DNA of 64,000 nt from Puccinia triticina (Eukaryota > Basidiomycota > Pucciniomycetes > Pucciniales > Pucciniaceae), in the NCBI RefSeq assembly GCF_026914185.1, contig NC_070563.1, positions 2,935,001 to 2,999,000 on the forward strand, read 5' to 3'. A program made the translations under genes and the position numbers. The notes beneath the pieces were generated by a model. The model saw only the letters and a program-made list of their open reading frames with translations, was not told where the DNA came from and did not search any database. Shown piece by piece: positions 22,863-35,528 of the stretch. Within the stretch, counting starts at the first letter, position 1. The number at the start of each line of letters is the position of its first letter.

Positions 22863-24309
22863 CTAGACCTGGCTAGATTTTTGTACAAACTCTGACAAAA
22901 GCTGGGCTTCCAGATTGTTGAGAGGTGCTCCATTGAGAATTGTGGATGGATTGGTTCCCGCTCCGCCTGACAGCTGCACCTTTCTTTCCTCATCCGCCGC
23001 GATATCTTTGTCGTAGAAATCCTTCAGCACCTTTTCTACTAGCTTTCTTTCATAATTGAATAATCTGTAGGAGGTCTCGTTGGGTTCCTGGGTGTGGGAG
23101 GTCTCGTTGGGTTCCTGGGTGTAGGAGGTCTTGTTGGGTTCCTGGACGAGTTTAGATAAGAATTGGGCGGCTTTACTTTTACTATCCTTGTTTCCCGCCA
23201 TCAGCAGATGATTGAGTAGAGCTATCGCGGCTACTCTGGTCTGAGCAGATACGTTATTTGGTGGTTTAACCCAGAAGAGCGCATTGCTGATTCTGACCAG
23301 GTCATCTGCGATTTTAATAAATTCTTGATCCTCATCACTTATTCTCCGTACTATGTCCTTCAACCTCGGTTCATCGCGTATCAGCTTTGATAGCCCATTC
23401 CAATTGACTGATCGATAAACAGATTTGTGTAGGTTATAAAGCTTAGTCAGAATCACTAGGTCTAGTTTGTCTTCAGATGTGTATTTAAAATGACTAACGA
23501 AAATTCTCACTGAGACCTTTCTCGGGGTGAAGAAGCTCTGAAAGACGATGTTTATTTATTTACTCAGTAAGTACTTGCCATCCAGAAAGAAAACCCAATT
23601 CATTTTTTTTTAAAAAAAGCCCACCTTGCGCCCATTCTTGCTTCCATTGGGCTGTACTCGGTCGTTTCCTTAACTTTGTCATAATGCTCTGCACCATGGC
23701 CCCAATTTGCGCGCAGAAATGCTGATTTTCGTAATGCTGCAGAAGCAGAGTGTAAAAGCCATAGAGCATTGTGGTTTGAGTCATTTCGAGTCCCCGATAT
23801 CCATCCATTTTGGAGGCGATGACTTGGGACCACCAGATTCGATCTTCCCAGCGCAAGTCGAACGCTTCCACAAGATTTTTTAACGCTCGGTGGACAAGTA
23901 CGATCTTTTTATCCAATTTTGATTTGCTGAAGCTCTTCTTGAAATGTTTGATTTGTTCTGTTTGCGTACTAGAACGATCGAAATGTGGGACTTCAGGAAT
24001 GCATGTCAGAAAAGGTCAGGATTTATGGGGGGACGAGAGCGAAAATTGTTCAAAATGGGAGGAGCCGGTGATAACTTAAGCGCTTGAGCGAGGTGAGAAC
24101 GTACTTGTGAGTTGCCATGAGCCAAAACATCCGGAGGAATTGCATTCAGTCGATGGCTCGCTCCGAAAAGTCTTCACATCCCGCAAGATGTCCTCATCAG
24201 ATTGATTTGGAAGCCAAACCAGTGATTCATTGCCGACGGGGGGCGCCGCGGTGTCATTGATGAGCTGGCTAATCAGGACGATAATAAGTAAACAACAAGG
24301 AAGCCGCAT
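22863..24309 (-). CDS. unrecognised 431-aa protein with N-terminal signal peptide
   Basis: Inferred as three exons (24309-24105, 23990-23575, 23537-22863) with GT-AG introns of 114 and 37 bp; the joined frame closes exactly, 431 aa plus stop. The start is the only ATG before a hydrophobic stretch, MRLPCCLLIIVLISQL, followed by a polar region with a possible signal-peptidase site after NDTA. This predicts entry into the secretory pathway. No later membrane segment was seen. The rest is mostly helical-looking and matches no family I recognise. A short repeat, TQEPNETSY/H, occurs about three times near residues 335-360 and carries N-glycosylation-type NxT/S sites. No in-frame stops occur, unlike the surrounding transposons, so the gene looks maintained. 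A TATA box lies 55 bp upstream of the start. In a rust it is a candidate secreted effector, but that is inference only. Confidence 0.75.
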
Positions 24310-24363
24310 GATAAATATCAAAGGATTGGTTGTCTGCTAGGGCAGGTGGTTGGACGAGCTGGT

Positions 24364-24371
24364 CTTTTATA
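24364..24371 (-). promoter_or_regulatory. TATA box of the secreted-protein gene
   Basis: TATAAAAG on the minus strand, 55 bp upstream of the ATG at 24309. It supports the chosen start and a short 5' leader. Confidence 0.6.
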
Positions 24372-26712
24372 TCGTTACCCGGCCCACCGGCATGAGATCT
24401 CCTTAGGATGCTGATGTATCGTGAATGCAAGTCGAAACTCGTTTTATCTGTGCGTAAAAATCGGAATCGGATGATTGATGTGGCTGTACCCTAGTTCCGA
24501 CTTACGGCCTGATACATAGTGATAATCCGACTGAGCCTTTTCCTTCTTCAGCCACAAGTTCAACGCGCTATATAGGCTCAACCATTTGACAAGTCGCGAA
24601 TTGTTGTCCATTGTGCCATTCAAGGAAGAACTTGCCCAACTCATCCCCAGCTGCCCTCCTCGCCCGGAGGTCTGTTATTCACTGTATATTTTGATGGTGT
24701 GGCCTCGGCGCCGCCCGGAAGATGTAAATTACAGATACAACTCGGAAAGCCACCCCAAGCTAATAGGGTCGAGTGGTCATCACCATGGGTTGTGCTCTCA
24801 TGGGTGCGGATAAATGTAACCGACACTGAAGTCTCGAAACAGCCAGACTCTGGAAGATGCTTGTGTATAGAGCAATTCCTTTTCTCCGAGGGGTCAGCCA
24901 GCTTTTATGAGCCACCCACCACTCCGGGGCATGGCAGCATGGATGAAGATTGTTGGGAAACAGGGCCGGGTGATCGTTGTTCCATTCTGCGTCTGACGTG
25001 TCGTTCCAAGTGATCTTTGGAATCATGTCCGTGAGCCCGGCTGAAGCAGTTTCAGGCTGATAATCAACCAGAAGACCCACCAGCTGAGTTCCAAACTCGA
25101 GAGACCTTGATCAGTTTTGCCGACCATGTAGGCAACCTGACGTCACTTTACTCTGCTTCGGACGATTCTCATTATGATTGCGGAGATTGCACCTCGTTTA
25201 CTTATGTATTTGTTTAACAAGTGCTTCGATTGCAGCCAACTGGTGCCCAGAGAGTGTGGTTGAGAGGGTGCCCGGTGGCAGGGATTTTTGGGATCTGCAC
25301 GCAGCTACGAAGGCTATTATGTATGACTATGAGTCATCGTTGCTCGCTGAGTACCGCTGATGCGAAGAATGATGGTGTGCCCACGATTGCCATTGAGCTA
25401 ATTATTTCGTGGGTGGCGACCGCAGGCCGTTGGCTGGTTTATGACGACAGCCGGCCATGCTAAAGCGAGCCGCCGACGCCCGGTCTCGCTGTCGATGGTG
25501 TCCGGCCGGCTATGGATAGCATAGAAATGAGTTGAGGTTGTTAGACTGCGTTTCGCTGCTCGGTCGTCAGCAGGTGTACTGCCATCCCAACGGGACTAGC
25601 CCATGGGGTTCCTATGGGAGTGCGATCGGATGAGTTGCCTCGACTTGGGAGCCGTACAGCAGCAGCATCAGTACTTTACTTTCCTCCAAAGCCGTGTTTG
25701 AGAAGTGCAGGCTGTTTCGTCAGTTCCCCCATCTCCCCCATCTATTTACTCCAACATATCCCCCCACAAGCGAGCCTGGCGTCTACCGGCCCTTTGATCG
25801 ACTTCTGGCTCTCGAGGGGGCAGCCGGCCACCAACCAGCTACATCATCGATTCGACTTTCGGATCACTCTAGTGCAGCCACCCACCAGCAGCAGCAGCTG
25901 AGAAAAACCTGGGCTTGACAACTGACCAGCTCGCCCGTTTCGTCCTGGTTCGACCCAGACGCTCGCCCAAGCCCATCGCCGCCCGCTCTTATCCGGCCAG
26001 CTGCTCCCACCGACCAGCTCGGCAGTGCAACAGGAGCTGCTCAGCTGTCGTGGCCTTCGCTCGACTCGAATACACCCGCAAGAGCACCCCCAACCAGCCG
26101 TGACAACCGCATACAACAGCCTGGCAACAAGCCCATCAACCCGGTCTTGGAGCCCCAGTCCCAACTCCCCCCTTGAGATATATAAACAAATAAAATATCC
26201 CCACCCCTCGCTTTCCCCCATCCGGCTCTCCCTCTCTCATCCTCTTACAACACCCATTTTCCATAATTATATACATATTTCTTCGTTTCATCTGATTGAC
26301 TTCGTGTGGTTTGATTACCACAAAACACCTTGCCCTCTAATAACCCTTTCAATTCAAGCCCCACATCACCTTTTATCTTCTGCCTGTAGCCATATCTTTA
26401 TTACATTACATACATCGTCTTAATCGCCTGCTTCTTTCTCCCGTCGACGTTTGCTGGATCAATCAACTTTATCGCCTGGAGATTAGACTCATCAATACAC
26501 ATATCTACGCACACATACCACCAACCTTATACCTTGGACATATCCTACTCGGCTCCATCCCCATACGCATCATCGGCTTCCTCTCCAGCAGAAAAGAAAC
26601 ACAGAACCCAGCTTGACTCGTCTTGGTATTTCTTGGTATAAAAACCACCGCTCCCCTTTGACCTACCCGCACATCTTTCCAAAACCCTCCTCCGAAGCCC
26701 GTCTCCTCCAGA
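24372..26712. other. intergenic region between the divergent secreted-protein and arrestin genes
   Basis: No supported gene. Because the neighbours are divergent, it must hold both promoters. A TATATAAA word at 26179-26186 and a pyrimidine-rich tract from about 26200 to 26700 probably belong to the arrestin promoter and long 5' leader. The numerous open frames here lack splice support or recognisable domains. Confidence 0.5.
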
Positions 26713-29518
26713 ATGCAATCAATCGACCAAAAGATGAACTCGCTCGGATCCCAACCGGCCACCTGCTTCTCGCCCCGGCGCTCGGCGAACTTTGCCGGCC
26801 CGACCACCAACGCCGAGCACTGGGACTCTCAGACCCCCAGCCTCCAGTCCGGCTCATCCTCGATCTCCCATCTGTCCGGAGGCCTGGGCTCACCCACGCT
26901 CGACTCCCTCCCGGTCGACGACGGCTACCGTCCGAGCTCGGCCAGCTGGCTAGAAAACTCACACCCAATCTTGGACAGAGAGCAATCCGTCAAAACTTCT
27001 TTCCTCAGCACAACTTCCCAACAGCACCCCTGCTCGCTCTCGCCTCTCAACGAACTCAACCCCACCTCGCCATCCGGCTCCAGCTTTGGTCCCTCCACCA
27101 CCCTCTCAACTCCTCCCTCTGCCCAGGCCGTCTCACATGCCAGAAATCCTTCTCTTCCGCCTGCCCTCGAAGATCTCATCCCGCTCCAAGACTCGGCCAC
27201 CCAGGAGTCCGCGCATGATTCAATCCAAACCGGTCCCCAGAACCCTGTCCTCGCCCCATTGCCCTCAATCCTTCAAGTCAATGCCCCCCAGATCAACCAG
27301 CCCACCCCGCTTAACGAATGGGATCAAACTTCCTTCAGCCTTTCTGTTGCCTTTACCGGTGCAATCTACCGCCCCCAGATGAGCCACCCCGAGTCCGAGC
27401 ACGATTCCACCGCACCCCCCGCTTTTTTCCCTCTCCAGCGAGTAGGCTTCTCACCTCAGCTCAAAGTACACTCCCGTCACCTACCGCAAGCGGCCGGCTT
27501 CCCCCTTTCTTTGATCGGCGGAATGACCCTCGGCGTCACTGGTGCTGTTGGCGTGCCTGTTGTGGACCGCAAGACCGGCCGACAGGCCAGAGAATCCCGC
27601 ACCAACGCCAAGAAGTGGAAGACCCAGCGTGTCGTCGTCGATTTTGTTACTGACCTCAGCCATGGCCTCGAGACCTGGAAGGCCGACGCTGAATTCGCCA
27701 CACAAGCCTCGAGCGGTGTTCCTCTCAACCAGCTCGACGGCCAGGCTGTCCTTCCTCCGGGAACCTACATCCTACCCTTGAGCATGAAGATTCCTGCTTC
27801 GGACAGATTGTAAGCCTTCTACACATCTGTCAGGTTGTCATAGCCCTTTCGAGTCACTTACCCCAGACTATTTCTTTTGTTTAGACCTCCGTCATTCAGA
27901 TCTGACCACTTCAGGATCACCTACACCATGTCGCTGGCTGTCTGGTCCAAAGCCACCGATCCGCTCACCGGTCAACCGATCCACTGCAAGGTTTTCACCG
28001 TCCCTTTCGACATTCTTCCATCCACCTTGCCAACGGGTCCACCTAAGCTTCCCCGGCTTGTGTGGGAGGACCGATCATTCAACGGATCGAACCCTTGGAA
28101 CGGCATGTGGGAAGGCTTCAAGCGGGTGCTTGGCCACCCCGGCGCCAACGGCATCCTACCCACCGTCAATCGCAAACGCTCCATTGCTGCCGTGACTGCC
28201 CAGATGCACGGTCCTCAAGCCACCGCTGCCGCTATCGCAGCTTCCACCGCCACCCACATCGTCATTCCCTCTTTACCCTCGTCCTCTTTCAGCCCCGCAT
28301 CCCAAGCGTCGATCCCTGTCACGCTGTCAATCATCGACCGGCCGATCGTCCCCACTGACCTTTATATCCGCATCAGCTTGATTCGCTCGATCTATGCTCG
28401 TGATAGCAAAAGTGATTGGCTGACCGAGGCCACTGAGTACTTATTACCCGAGGAAGTCTTGTTGGAAAAGCATCTCAAAGAGGAAAAGGAAATTTGCTCT
28501 CGATGGGGGTAAGTCATTTCCTTTTCCTGTTCAGCCATATTTAGTGCCCAAATTCTAATTCTTCCTTCATCTTAGTTATATCCCCTACCACCTTCGACCC
28601 AACGCCAACCCCTTAGAGGAGTGCGAGGTGTTGATCCGAGATCTATCGATTCCACTGTTGAATGACGGTGAAGTCGGCTGGGCGCACGGATACTCGACTT
28701 CTCTGGAGCTTGAGCCGTCGGAGGCCCCGACGATCGATCACCATCCAGTCTCCGGCTCGTCATGGTTTGCCCCCGCATTCCGTCGCCGGGCGCCAGTTGA
28801 GAAGGAGTACGGTCGCCATCTGCACGTGTCTACCCGGTTCTCGATTGCGATCGAGATTGGCTTTGCACGAGTGCCCGAGCAAAACCAGGGCACCGGTATC
28901 CTCCACGACACCCTCCAACAGGTCAAGATGGCCGTCGGCGACGACTTCGTCATTCCTGCGCCCCACACCTTCACCAAGGCTTCTGCGCCCAGACACACCG
29001 CCACCGGCGTGAGCGTCACCAACCCTTTCCCGGCGTCGACCTCCTCACCCAGCGCCCAGTCCTCCGGGCACCGTCACCACAACTCTCTCCCCATCAATCT
29101 GCCCTCGACCTCCTCGTCCGTGCCTGTTCCTCGGGTGTTATCGTCGCGTCTGAGCGGACATTACCGCTCAGCCAGCGGGACCATGGCCGCCCCGCCGCCC
29201 TCATTCCCGGGGAAGATCCGCACCCTGCGATGCCCAATTGTTATCGGCTCGGTCGCAGAGCCCAACCTCTCCTGTCTGCTTCTGCCCGAGGCCGACCGTC
29301 GCTCGAACGGCAGTCGCATGGCATCCGGCGACGCGGGCTCCCTCGATCCCGCCGAACCTGAGTCCGACGACGAGCGCAGACGCCGCGAAGAGGCCGAGGA
29401 CATGCGCAGAGCCGTCGAGGCTGCCGAGCCTTCCCTCGTCGGTGACGGCGAGGCTTGGATTTGCGCACCGCCTGATTACGACCAATCGCTTAAGGGCCCT
29501 CCCGCCTATCTCTTCTGA
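26713..29518 (+). CDS. alpha-arrestin family protein with two PPxY motifs
   Basis: Three inferred exons (26713-27809, 27885-28508, 28576-29518) joined by 75- and 67-bp GT-AG introns give 887 aa. The first ~200 residues are Ser/Pro-rich and probably disordered. An arrestin-type beta-sandwich pattern follows: PGTYILPLSMKIP at about residues 348-360, then LPPSF and FRITYTMSLAVW across the first splice, and further strands in exons 2 and 3 (IPVTLSIIDRP, TRFSIAIEIGF). The C-terminus has an acidic/Arg-rich helix and two PPxY motifs, PPDY (about 872) and PPAY (about 882). In fungi such motifs bind WW domains of Rsp5/Nedd4 ubiquitin ligases, and alpha-arrestins target plasma-membrane transporters for ubiquitination and endocytosis. 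The frame is intact. Which arrestin paralogue it is cannot be told. Confidence 0.85.
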
Positions 29519-32517
29519 AAAACTTGCTGTTTTTAATCCCCCTTCGCCGACCCTTTTTCCTCTGTATCTCCTTCCTTTACTTCACATTACAGCTTTTCTT
29601 CATCTTTGCATTTGTTTTTCTTGCTTGTTCCTCGGTCACAGCTTTTTTTATCCTCGCTTACCTCGCTCCGTGTTCACATTTATCAACAAACCACAACATT
29701 TTCCTTTTCCTTTGTTCCATTTGTTTTTTTTTTCTCTTCGTATCCCAGGGTTTTTTTGATCAAATCATTTTCTCTTCCATCATACCTTCACTAAACTTTT
29801 ATGTTCCTTTACCGTTGTCGTTCTCGTTTTTTTAGGGCTTTAGCTTGTTTTCTAGATACTATTATATACATATAGATACAATTCATCGATACCTCAAATC
29901 TCCTTTTAATTCTCCCTTTCTTTCCTTCACATTTGCAACTTTTTTTGCTGATTATCCATCGTGGTCCTTTTTTTGAATTGTTTATTATTCAACCCATTGA
30001 TAATTTAATACCCAAGAAAAAAAACACTTTTAAATGTATCATTATCTTGCCCTGTTTAAGGTTTCGCAGCTGCATAGATTGATGTGCTTGATTGAGACTG
30101 CACTAACATCAACATGTCCATGAGCTCAAGTCAGATCCATAGGTTTGAGGGAATCTAAAACAAAACAAAAACTCTTGTCCATGCCAGGCTTGAGAGAAAC
30201 CCAGCTACAACTCATCCCAACTCATTCTCTAAAAATCCACTCTTTTTAATTTTCTCTCTGCCAGCTGAGCCACAGTGTAGATACATTGTATCATCTGATC
30301 ACATTTTTTTTATAATTTTGTAAGAAATAACAGTTAAAACTTGTGTTTTTGGATTGAGAACGTGAGACATTCCTTTTTTGTGGGATTGGAGAAGTTACAT
30401 ACTCATGAGCACGTACATATCTCTAATGGTCAAGACAGATACATACATGCTGAGCAGAATTCTCCGTCCCATCTTTTTTATCTCTTCCTGATCATTAAGT
30501 TTGGGAGAGACACGGGTTCTTGATGGAAGGCAACAGACATCAAACCAGGTCTTCAGCTGAGATCAGGAGTGAGAAATGCAATGATTTGATGATTCTTTTT
30601 CTTCAACTTATACACATTGATTCTGAGACTTATATAATCTGTTGGGGATTTATTCTCTGCATATGTGGTATTTAAATCAACTGAGTCCCTCTTCAATTGG
30701 AAGGGGGGTGGGGGCATCCTGCAGGGACAATGCAAATGAGTTACACCTTATTTCCAAGTTTGGCCTGGGAGGATTAGAAAAATAACATTTTTCATTCCTT
30801 TCTGGCTGTGTCACTTCTCATTGGAGAATGAAGGTTGGGGGAAAATAAATATGCATGCACAAGATCATGGAGAATCTTGTCAGATTCTTGCTTGATTTCC
30901 TAGGTCCTTGATCAATTCCTTTTGAATTCATTTTTTGTCACTGTCAAGTTTTCTACTTCATCCTGCGGACCTGCATCACACATTTTGAACTGGACAGAAG
31001 TCAAAACTGATGACATTACAAAAAAAATTATACATGAAGGAGATGGTTTGAGGATAAATGGCATTACTGCATGGATGGGGGAGTATTGGTACATCATGTG
31101 AATCCAAACCAGGAAGAAAATTGTCAAGAGATGGATATGTGAGGATTTTTTCAAAAGAAGTCCCTACCAAAAAAATGAAATTCTGTCAGCCTCTAAGTCC
31201 GTTTAGCACGCAAGGCTTCCTCACCCTGACTCCGGTTGGTGCAATGAAATCAGTGTTTTACCACTCCACAGGTAGGAGGGTGGGAATCTGTAAGTTAAAG
31301 GTGGTATACATGCTACCAATTTTTCCAGCCTCGCTGAGATAACTGCATACGTAGTTTGGGTTTGATCTAACTTAACACAAGTCCCCCCTGGTGGGGGGCT
31401 TGCTGTGGCTGGCCGCAAAGTGGCCCCTCCCGCAGGGAGGGACTTGCGCGTAATGTCAAAATAAGAATTCACAAATGGCTGGAGGGAAAATATTAAGCCT
31501 CAGCCAGCCTCCCCCTCAGGTCCTGTGGACCTGCCCCAGAGCCAAAAGATACTTCTAGACCTCAGATTTCATTTGGCACTGGTCTCATATCCTCAATCCA
31601 AACCATTTGCACTGTACTAGTTAGGGTTCTCAAAGATCAAAACATACAAATTTCAAGCCTTATGGGTTCAAGTTCAATGTTGAAAAACGGATATGGACCA
31701 ATTTGCTGGGGGTAGAGGGATGATAGTAGATCACATTACACAAGATTCCATATCAACTTTCTGACCTTTAGTCCAAGAGTATATTATGCTAATGTCACCC
31801 AACTTTGAGAACCCTAAATGTTTCAAAAAATCAAAATAAAACATGAAGAAATGTAAACTAAGGATGCACAACCATCATGCCTGGTGGATCCTGGATCCGC
31901 AAACCCGCAGATATCTGCAGATCCTACACATGTAGCCACTCAAGTGTTGCATTTTGTTGCAGATAGGAAATTTGATTGTGCATATTATCAGAAAATCCAA
32001 AAATGGATTTTCAGAGCAATGTAATATCCTTCAGGATTCCTTTGACCTTCACAGCAGACTCCTTCAATCAGTTTTGAAGATTTGTGCTCAAAAGTTTGGG
32101 TGAGGGTGCGCATCGGCACTGCCAATGAATCTATCTATTCAGTTTTTTTGTACATATTTTGCTGAGTTTTAAATAATTTTCTAGTGATTTTGGGGTTGAA
32201 TATCCTTCCTTTCCCTGCAAGACTTCAGACATTGGGTGTAAGCTCTACTGCGGAGAGCCCTCCGGGCGGGGTCCCCCGGAGCCTCCGTTCGAGAGGCTTA
32301 GTTAAGCTAGGGGTTTTATGGAGCAGTTCAGAGGTTCCTGTCTTCAAGTGTACTTTCAATCATCCGCGCCGTATTGCGCGTGCTCGTCGAATAGAATATA
32401 TATTCAATTTGACGTGTATGCATCTTGCGTCACCCATAACGCTCGTTCAAGTTTCACAGCCCCGCACCACTCCGCCAACCCAGCACGCACACAGACGCAC
32501 ACTCAAGCCAGCCAACG
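29519..32517. other. 3-kb intergenic region, A/T-rich
   Basis: No supported gene. The first ~500 bp are T-rich and probably the arrestin 3' untranslated region and terminator. An imperfect GC-rich inverted repeat lies at about 31376-31447 (AAGTCCCCCCTGGTGGGG against CCCTCCCGCAGGGAGGGACTT). A GC-rich hairpin (CTCCGGGCGGGGTCCCCCGGAG) lies at 32259-32280, upstream of TOM22. Neither fits a tRNA. Confidence 0.5.
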
Positions 32518-33160
32518 ATGGTCAAGGTGAGTTTCCCTGTAGCTTTTTGGCTTCGACCTGGCTCATCGTTCTCATTGCTCCCCTTTGTGACATGTGCAGA
32601 TCGAAGAATTGAAACTGGACGACGGTGATGACGGCTTTGTCACGGAGTCAGATAGCTCATCAGTCTCAGATCCTTCAGAAGCTGATCTAGCTGATGACCG
32701 GTCCTCGGCGGATTCGGAAGATGAAGAACTGAAACGATCGCTACAAATGTATCGGGCTGAGGACGAGACAATTGCTGATCGGATATACGCCCTGCGCGAC
32801 ATCATCAGACCAACGACGAGAGAATCGATCTGTCAGCGATGGAATTCGATCTGGGATAAGTCCACCTCAACAGGCAGGACACTCGGGAATGTTGCCTGGG
32901 TAATCACCACGAGTATCATTCTTGTCGGACTACCCATGGCGCTATCGATCGAGGCCGAAAGTATGCTCGTCTCCCACGAAAAGGAGATGGAGAGGCAACG
33001 CCAGGGTCAAAACGTACGTCCTTATCACCTATTCCTTTCTAGCCGGATTCCGGGCCCGTTGGGCGACTGATTGAGCTGACCGTCACCATTACCATAGACT
33101 CTCACCACGGGCACAACCCCTATTGGCGATGCGAACCAGCCTCCTCCAGCCTTCTCGTGA
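32518..33160 (+). CDS. TOM22: mitochondrial import receptor subunit TOM22
   Basis: Three inferred exons: 32518-32526 (only Met-Val-Lys), 32600-33013 and 33098-33160, with 73- and 84-bp GT-AG introns; product 161 aa. The N-terminal half is strongly acidic (DDGDD, SEADLADD, SEDEE), as expected for the cytosolic presequence-binding face of Tom22. A conserved block DRIYALRDIIRPTTR precedes one membrane segment, NVAWVITTSIILVGLPMALS, at about residues 100-119. A short tail with PPP follows, facing the intermembrane space. Tom22 is the central receptor and organiser of the TOM complex in the mitochondrial outer membrane. The length fits fungal Tom22 proteins. The frame is intact, marking this as a host gene between repeats. 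Confidence 0.93.
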
Positions 33161-34124
33161 CCGGTGTACCCTTTTCTCTGTAATCCCGCGCCCGCACAAT
33201 ATTTTTTGAACTTTGATCGCTAAGATGCTCGGCTCTATATGACCCTACACATATGTACTTTACAGTTTTGGTTTCTACAAAAGTATTAGAATCAAAAGAT
33301 ATCCCCTACGAGTTGGTTGGTCAAGGCCTTTGAGAACAACCTTTGAAAAAAAAAGATCAAATGTTCACATTTGGGCGTTCCTTGGCAACCAGAACAAATT
33401 CTACATTTTTTCAAAATTGTTCATGAAGGCCTTGCAATGGCTAAAGTTTTTGTTTTTAATTCTATTGCGAACCCTGCTTCTTAGGCGAACTTGGTCAGTC
33501 CTCCCTTCTGAGTTGGCAGGGGAGGAACTTGGGAGTAAGCGGGGAAATTTGGCGTGAGCGCCAAGAACTGCTTCCAACCGTTTGGCTGGTGTCAAACTTT
33601 GCCAACACACTACAATTGCGTTCTGTGGACCAATCAGGCCGCCCTGGTGCCAGATTGAAGGCCTGCATCTTGCCTTAAATCCAGCTACATAGGTCACATG
33701 ACATTAACTCCAATGGTCTTGAAGTTACAAAGCTTGTAATCTTACCAAGATTCTTGGATGGACCGTAAATTTGTACATGTGCAACAAGTACATGAGATGG
33801 ATATTATGGGCCAGTAATAAATGAATTGCAATGATGATGTACAGTAATGGTGGCTTCAATACTATGTGTTTGTTACCGTACAGGAAGGATAGAGCATAAA
33901 AATAAGTGTACAGGAGTGAAAAAAAGGGTTTGAGTTTTGGAAAAGAGCACATCATGTTTTTTGAAAGGATGTCGGCACTTCTCTGGGGGGATACATAGAT
34001 GATGAAAGCATGGTTGATTGAGCAAGAAGCCAGGCTACAAGGTCTTGTGACCCAACATGTTGAATGGGAAATGTGTAATACTTAGTTTAGTGAAAATTGG
34101 GTATTCCACCATCTATCTACCAGG
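33161..34124. other. non-coding stretch downstream of TOM22
   Basis: Nothing supported as a gene. It includes the TOM22 3' region and unremarkable A/T-rich sequence. Confidence 0.4.
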
Positions 34125-34345
34125 GGAGATATTTTCCCACTCCCCAGGGAGTGCCCTGCCGTGACTTTTTTCCACAACTGTGCTGGAGGCCTTTGGTAAA
34201 TAAAAATTGGATAGGTATGAAAAAGACTGGAAGTCAGCTGTGGAAATCAGTTGGAAATCATCCTGAAATAAAACATAACTTGCCAAGAAATCATCCAGAA
34301 CTAATCTACAATTCATCCAGAACCCATCCAGAATATAGGCCTTTC
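34125..34345. repeat. dispersed repeat, copy 1
   Basis: It starts ACCAGGGGAGATAT, contains the hairpin CACTCCCCAGGGAGTG, then GACTTTTTTCCACAACTGTG and a tail of degenerate ATCATCCAGAAC-like words. The same order of words occurs at 36738-36960, so the two are copies of one family of at least 200 bp. No coding capacity. Confidence 0.75.
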
Positions 34346-34369
34346 TTGGATCCATGACCAGTGTGTCCT

Positions 34370-34540
34370 TTTCATGGATATGTGAAAGGCTCAGCCTGTG
34401 ATATTGTCCCCCTCATGTACTCGCGTACATCAGGGGGACAATTGGTGTCTCAACACAAAGGTTTTACTTTTCATGTGACCGTGAAAGGCCCATCCTGTGA
34501 TATTTCCCCATCAATGTACGCGTGTACATCAGGGTGACTA
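34370..34540. repeat. two tandem units with the palindrome ATGTACNCGNGTACAT
   Basis: Each of two ~95-bp units reads GTGAAAGGC...CCTGTGATATT then CCCC, a palindrome (34415-34430 and 34514-34529), and CAGGG. The palindrome is enclosed by inverse CCCCCT/AGGGGG arms in the first unit. Related palindromes lie at 56637-56652 and 58313-58328. Confidence 0.7.
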
Positions 34541-35064
34541 TTAGCAAAGTGTGAAAAAGTTCACTTGCATGTGCACATGTGAATTTTGAAAAGCAAAATT
34601 CACCAGATCATTTTTGTGAGGAGGCAAGAATGTCTGGCCAAACTGGAGTGGCACCGTAGTCCAACCTTGACTTGACTCAGACTTTCAACGTATTATAAAA
34701 GTGTTTTGCCATTTTTTTAGCCAAATTCAAATTAATTCCCACATTTCCAAGAAAATGTGTTTCCCTAATTTTACTGCAACATTACCACATTCCAAAATTC
34801 TAAAACCAATAGTACCCAGTTGAATTTTACTTTAATTTTGTACAAGAGGGCATATAATGTGAATTACAAGAAACCCATTTTTCAGAGGAATTACATTTGA
34901 TAATGTCAATTTTGCTTTGCTATCCTTCAACATCAGTAAACAGGAGCAATTGATCAGTTGGATTTGGGTGAAATATCATTTCATCATATTTTTTCCTACA
35001 GTTGTACATAGAAAACAAGAGAATTCTACACAACATTGTGTTGAGTCCCAAATGGAGATGTCAT
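34541..35064. other. A/T-rich non-coding stretch
   Basis: No gene or clear repeat seen. Confidence 0.4.
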
Positions 35065-35220
35065 CAGGTACCTGCTACCTGTTTCCAGGTACCTGCTACC
35101 TGTTTCCAGGTACCTTCTACCTGTTTCCAGGTACCTGCTACCTGTTTCCAGGTACCTGCTACCTGTTTCCAGGTACCTGCTACCTGTTTCCAGGTACCTG
35201 CTACCTGTTTCCGGGTACCT
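35065..35220. repeat. 21-bp minisatellite, about 7.4 copies
   Basis: The unit CAGGTACCTGCTACCTGTTTC is repeated head to tail with very few changes. The unit is itself rich in the palindrome GGTACC. Flanking sequence to about 35330 has the inverse words ACAGGTAGCAGGTAC and GGTACCCGCACC, so the array sits in a larger palindromic zone. Its 21-bp period keeps all frames open, giving spurious repetitive frames. Confidence 0.92.
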
Positions 35221-35528
35221 TGTTTCCAAAACAGGTACCTGCAAACAGGTAGCAGGTACGGGTGCGGGTGTCTACTTTTGGGGGCAAAAAACGGGCAGGT
35301 ACCCGCACCAGGTACCTGCTATACACGTGTGCATTTGCAATGGTCCAGATTTATATTTGAATATCTGTCTATAAACATATATTCATGTAAATACACATGT
35401 TTATACTTATATACATTCCTGGGGTACTGGGGCGGGGAACCAATTGAGGAGCTGTGGCCATTGTGCTTGCCTACCTCCGGTCCGGCGTCAATCAGTCAAT
35501 CCCCTCTTCACTACCTCACTCCTCAACA

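Noticed and set aside
25178..25360. Secreted-looking peptide frame downstream of the TTG at 25178
   Set aside because: No ATG at a suitable place, no splice signals in register and no support beyond a hydrophobic run.
27477..29468. Long antisense frames over the arrestin gene
   Set aside because: They are shadows of a GC-rich coding region; the sense frame has matching introns and family motifs.
32240..32310. Possible tRNA near GGCGGGGTCCCC and TTCGAGA upstream of TOM22
   Set aside because: The arms do not fit a cloverleaf; only a simple GC-rich hairpin is present.
35065..35220. CRISPR-like array at the 21-bp repeats
   Set aside because: Units abut without spacers; this is a plain minisatellite in a eukaryote.
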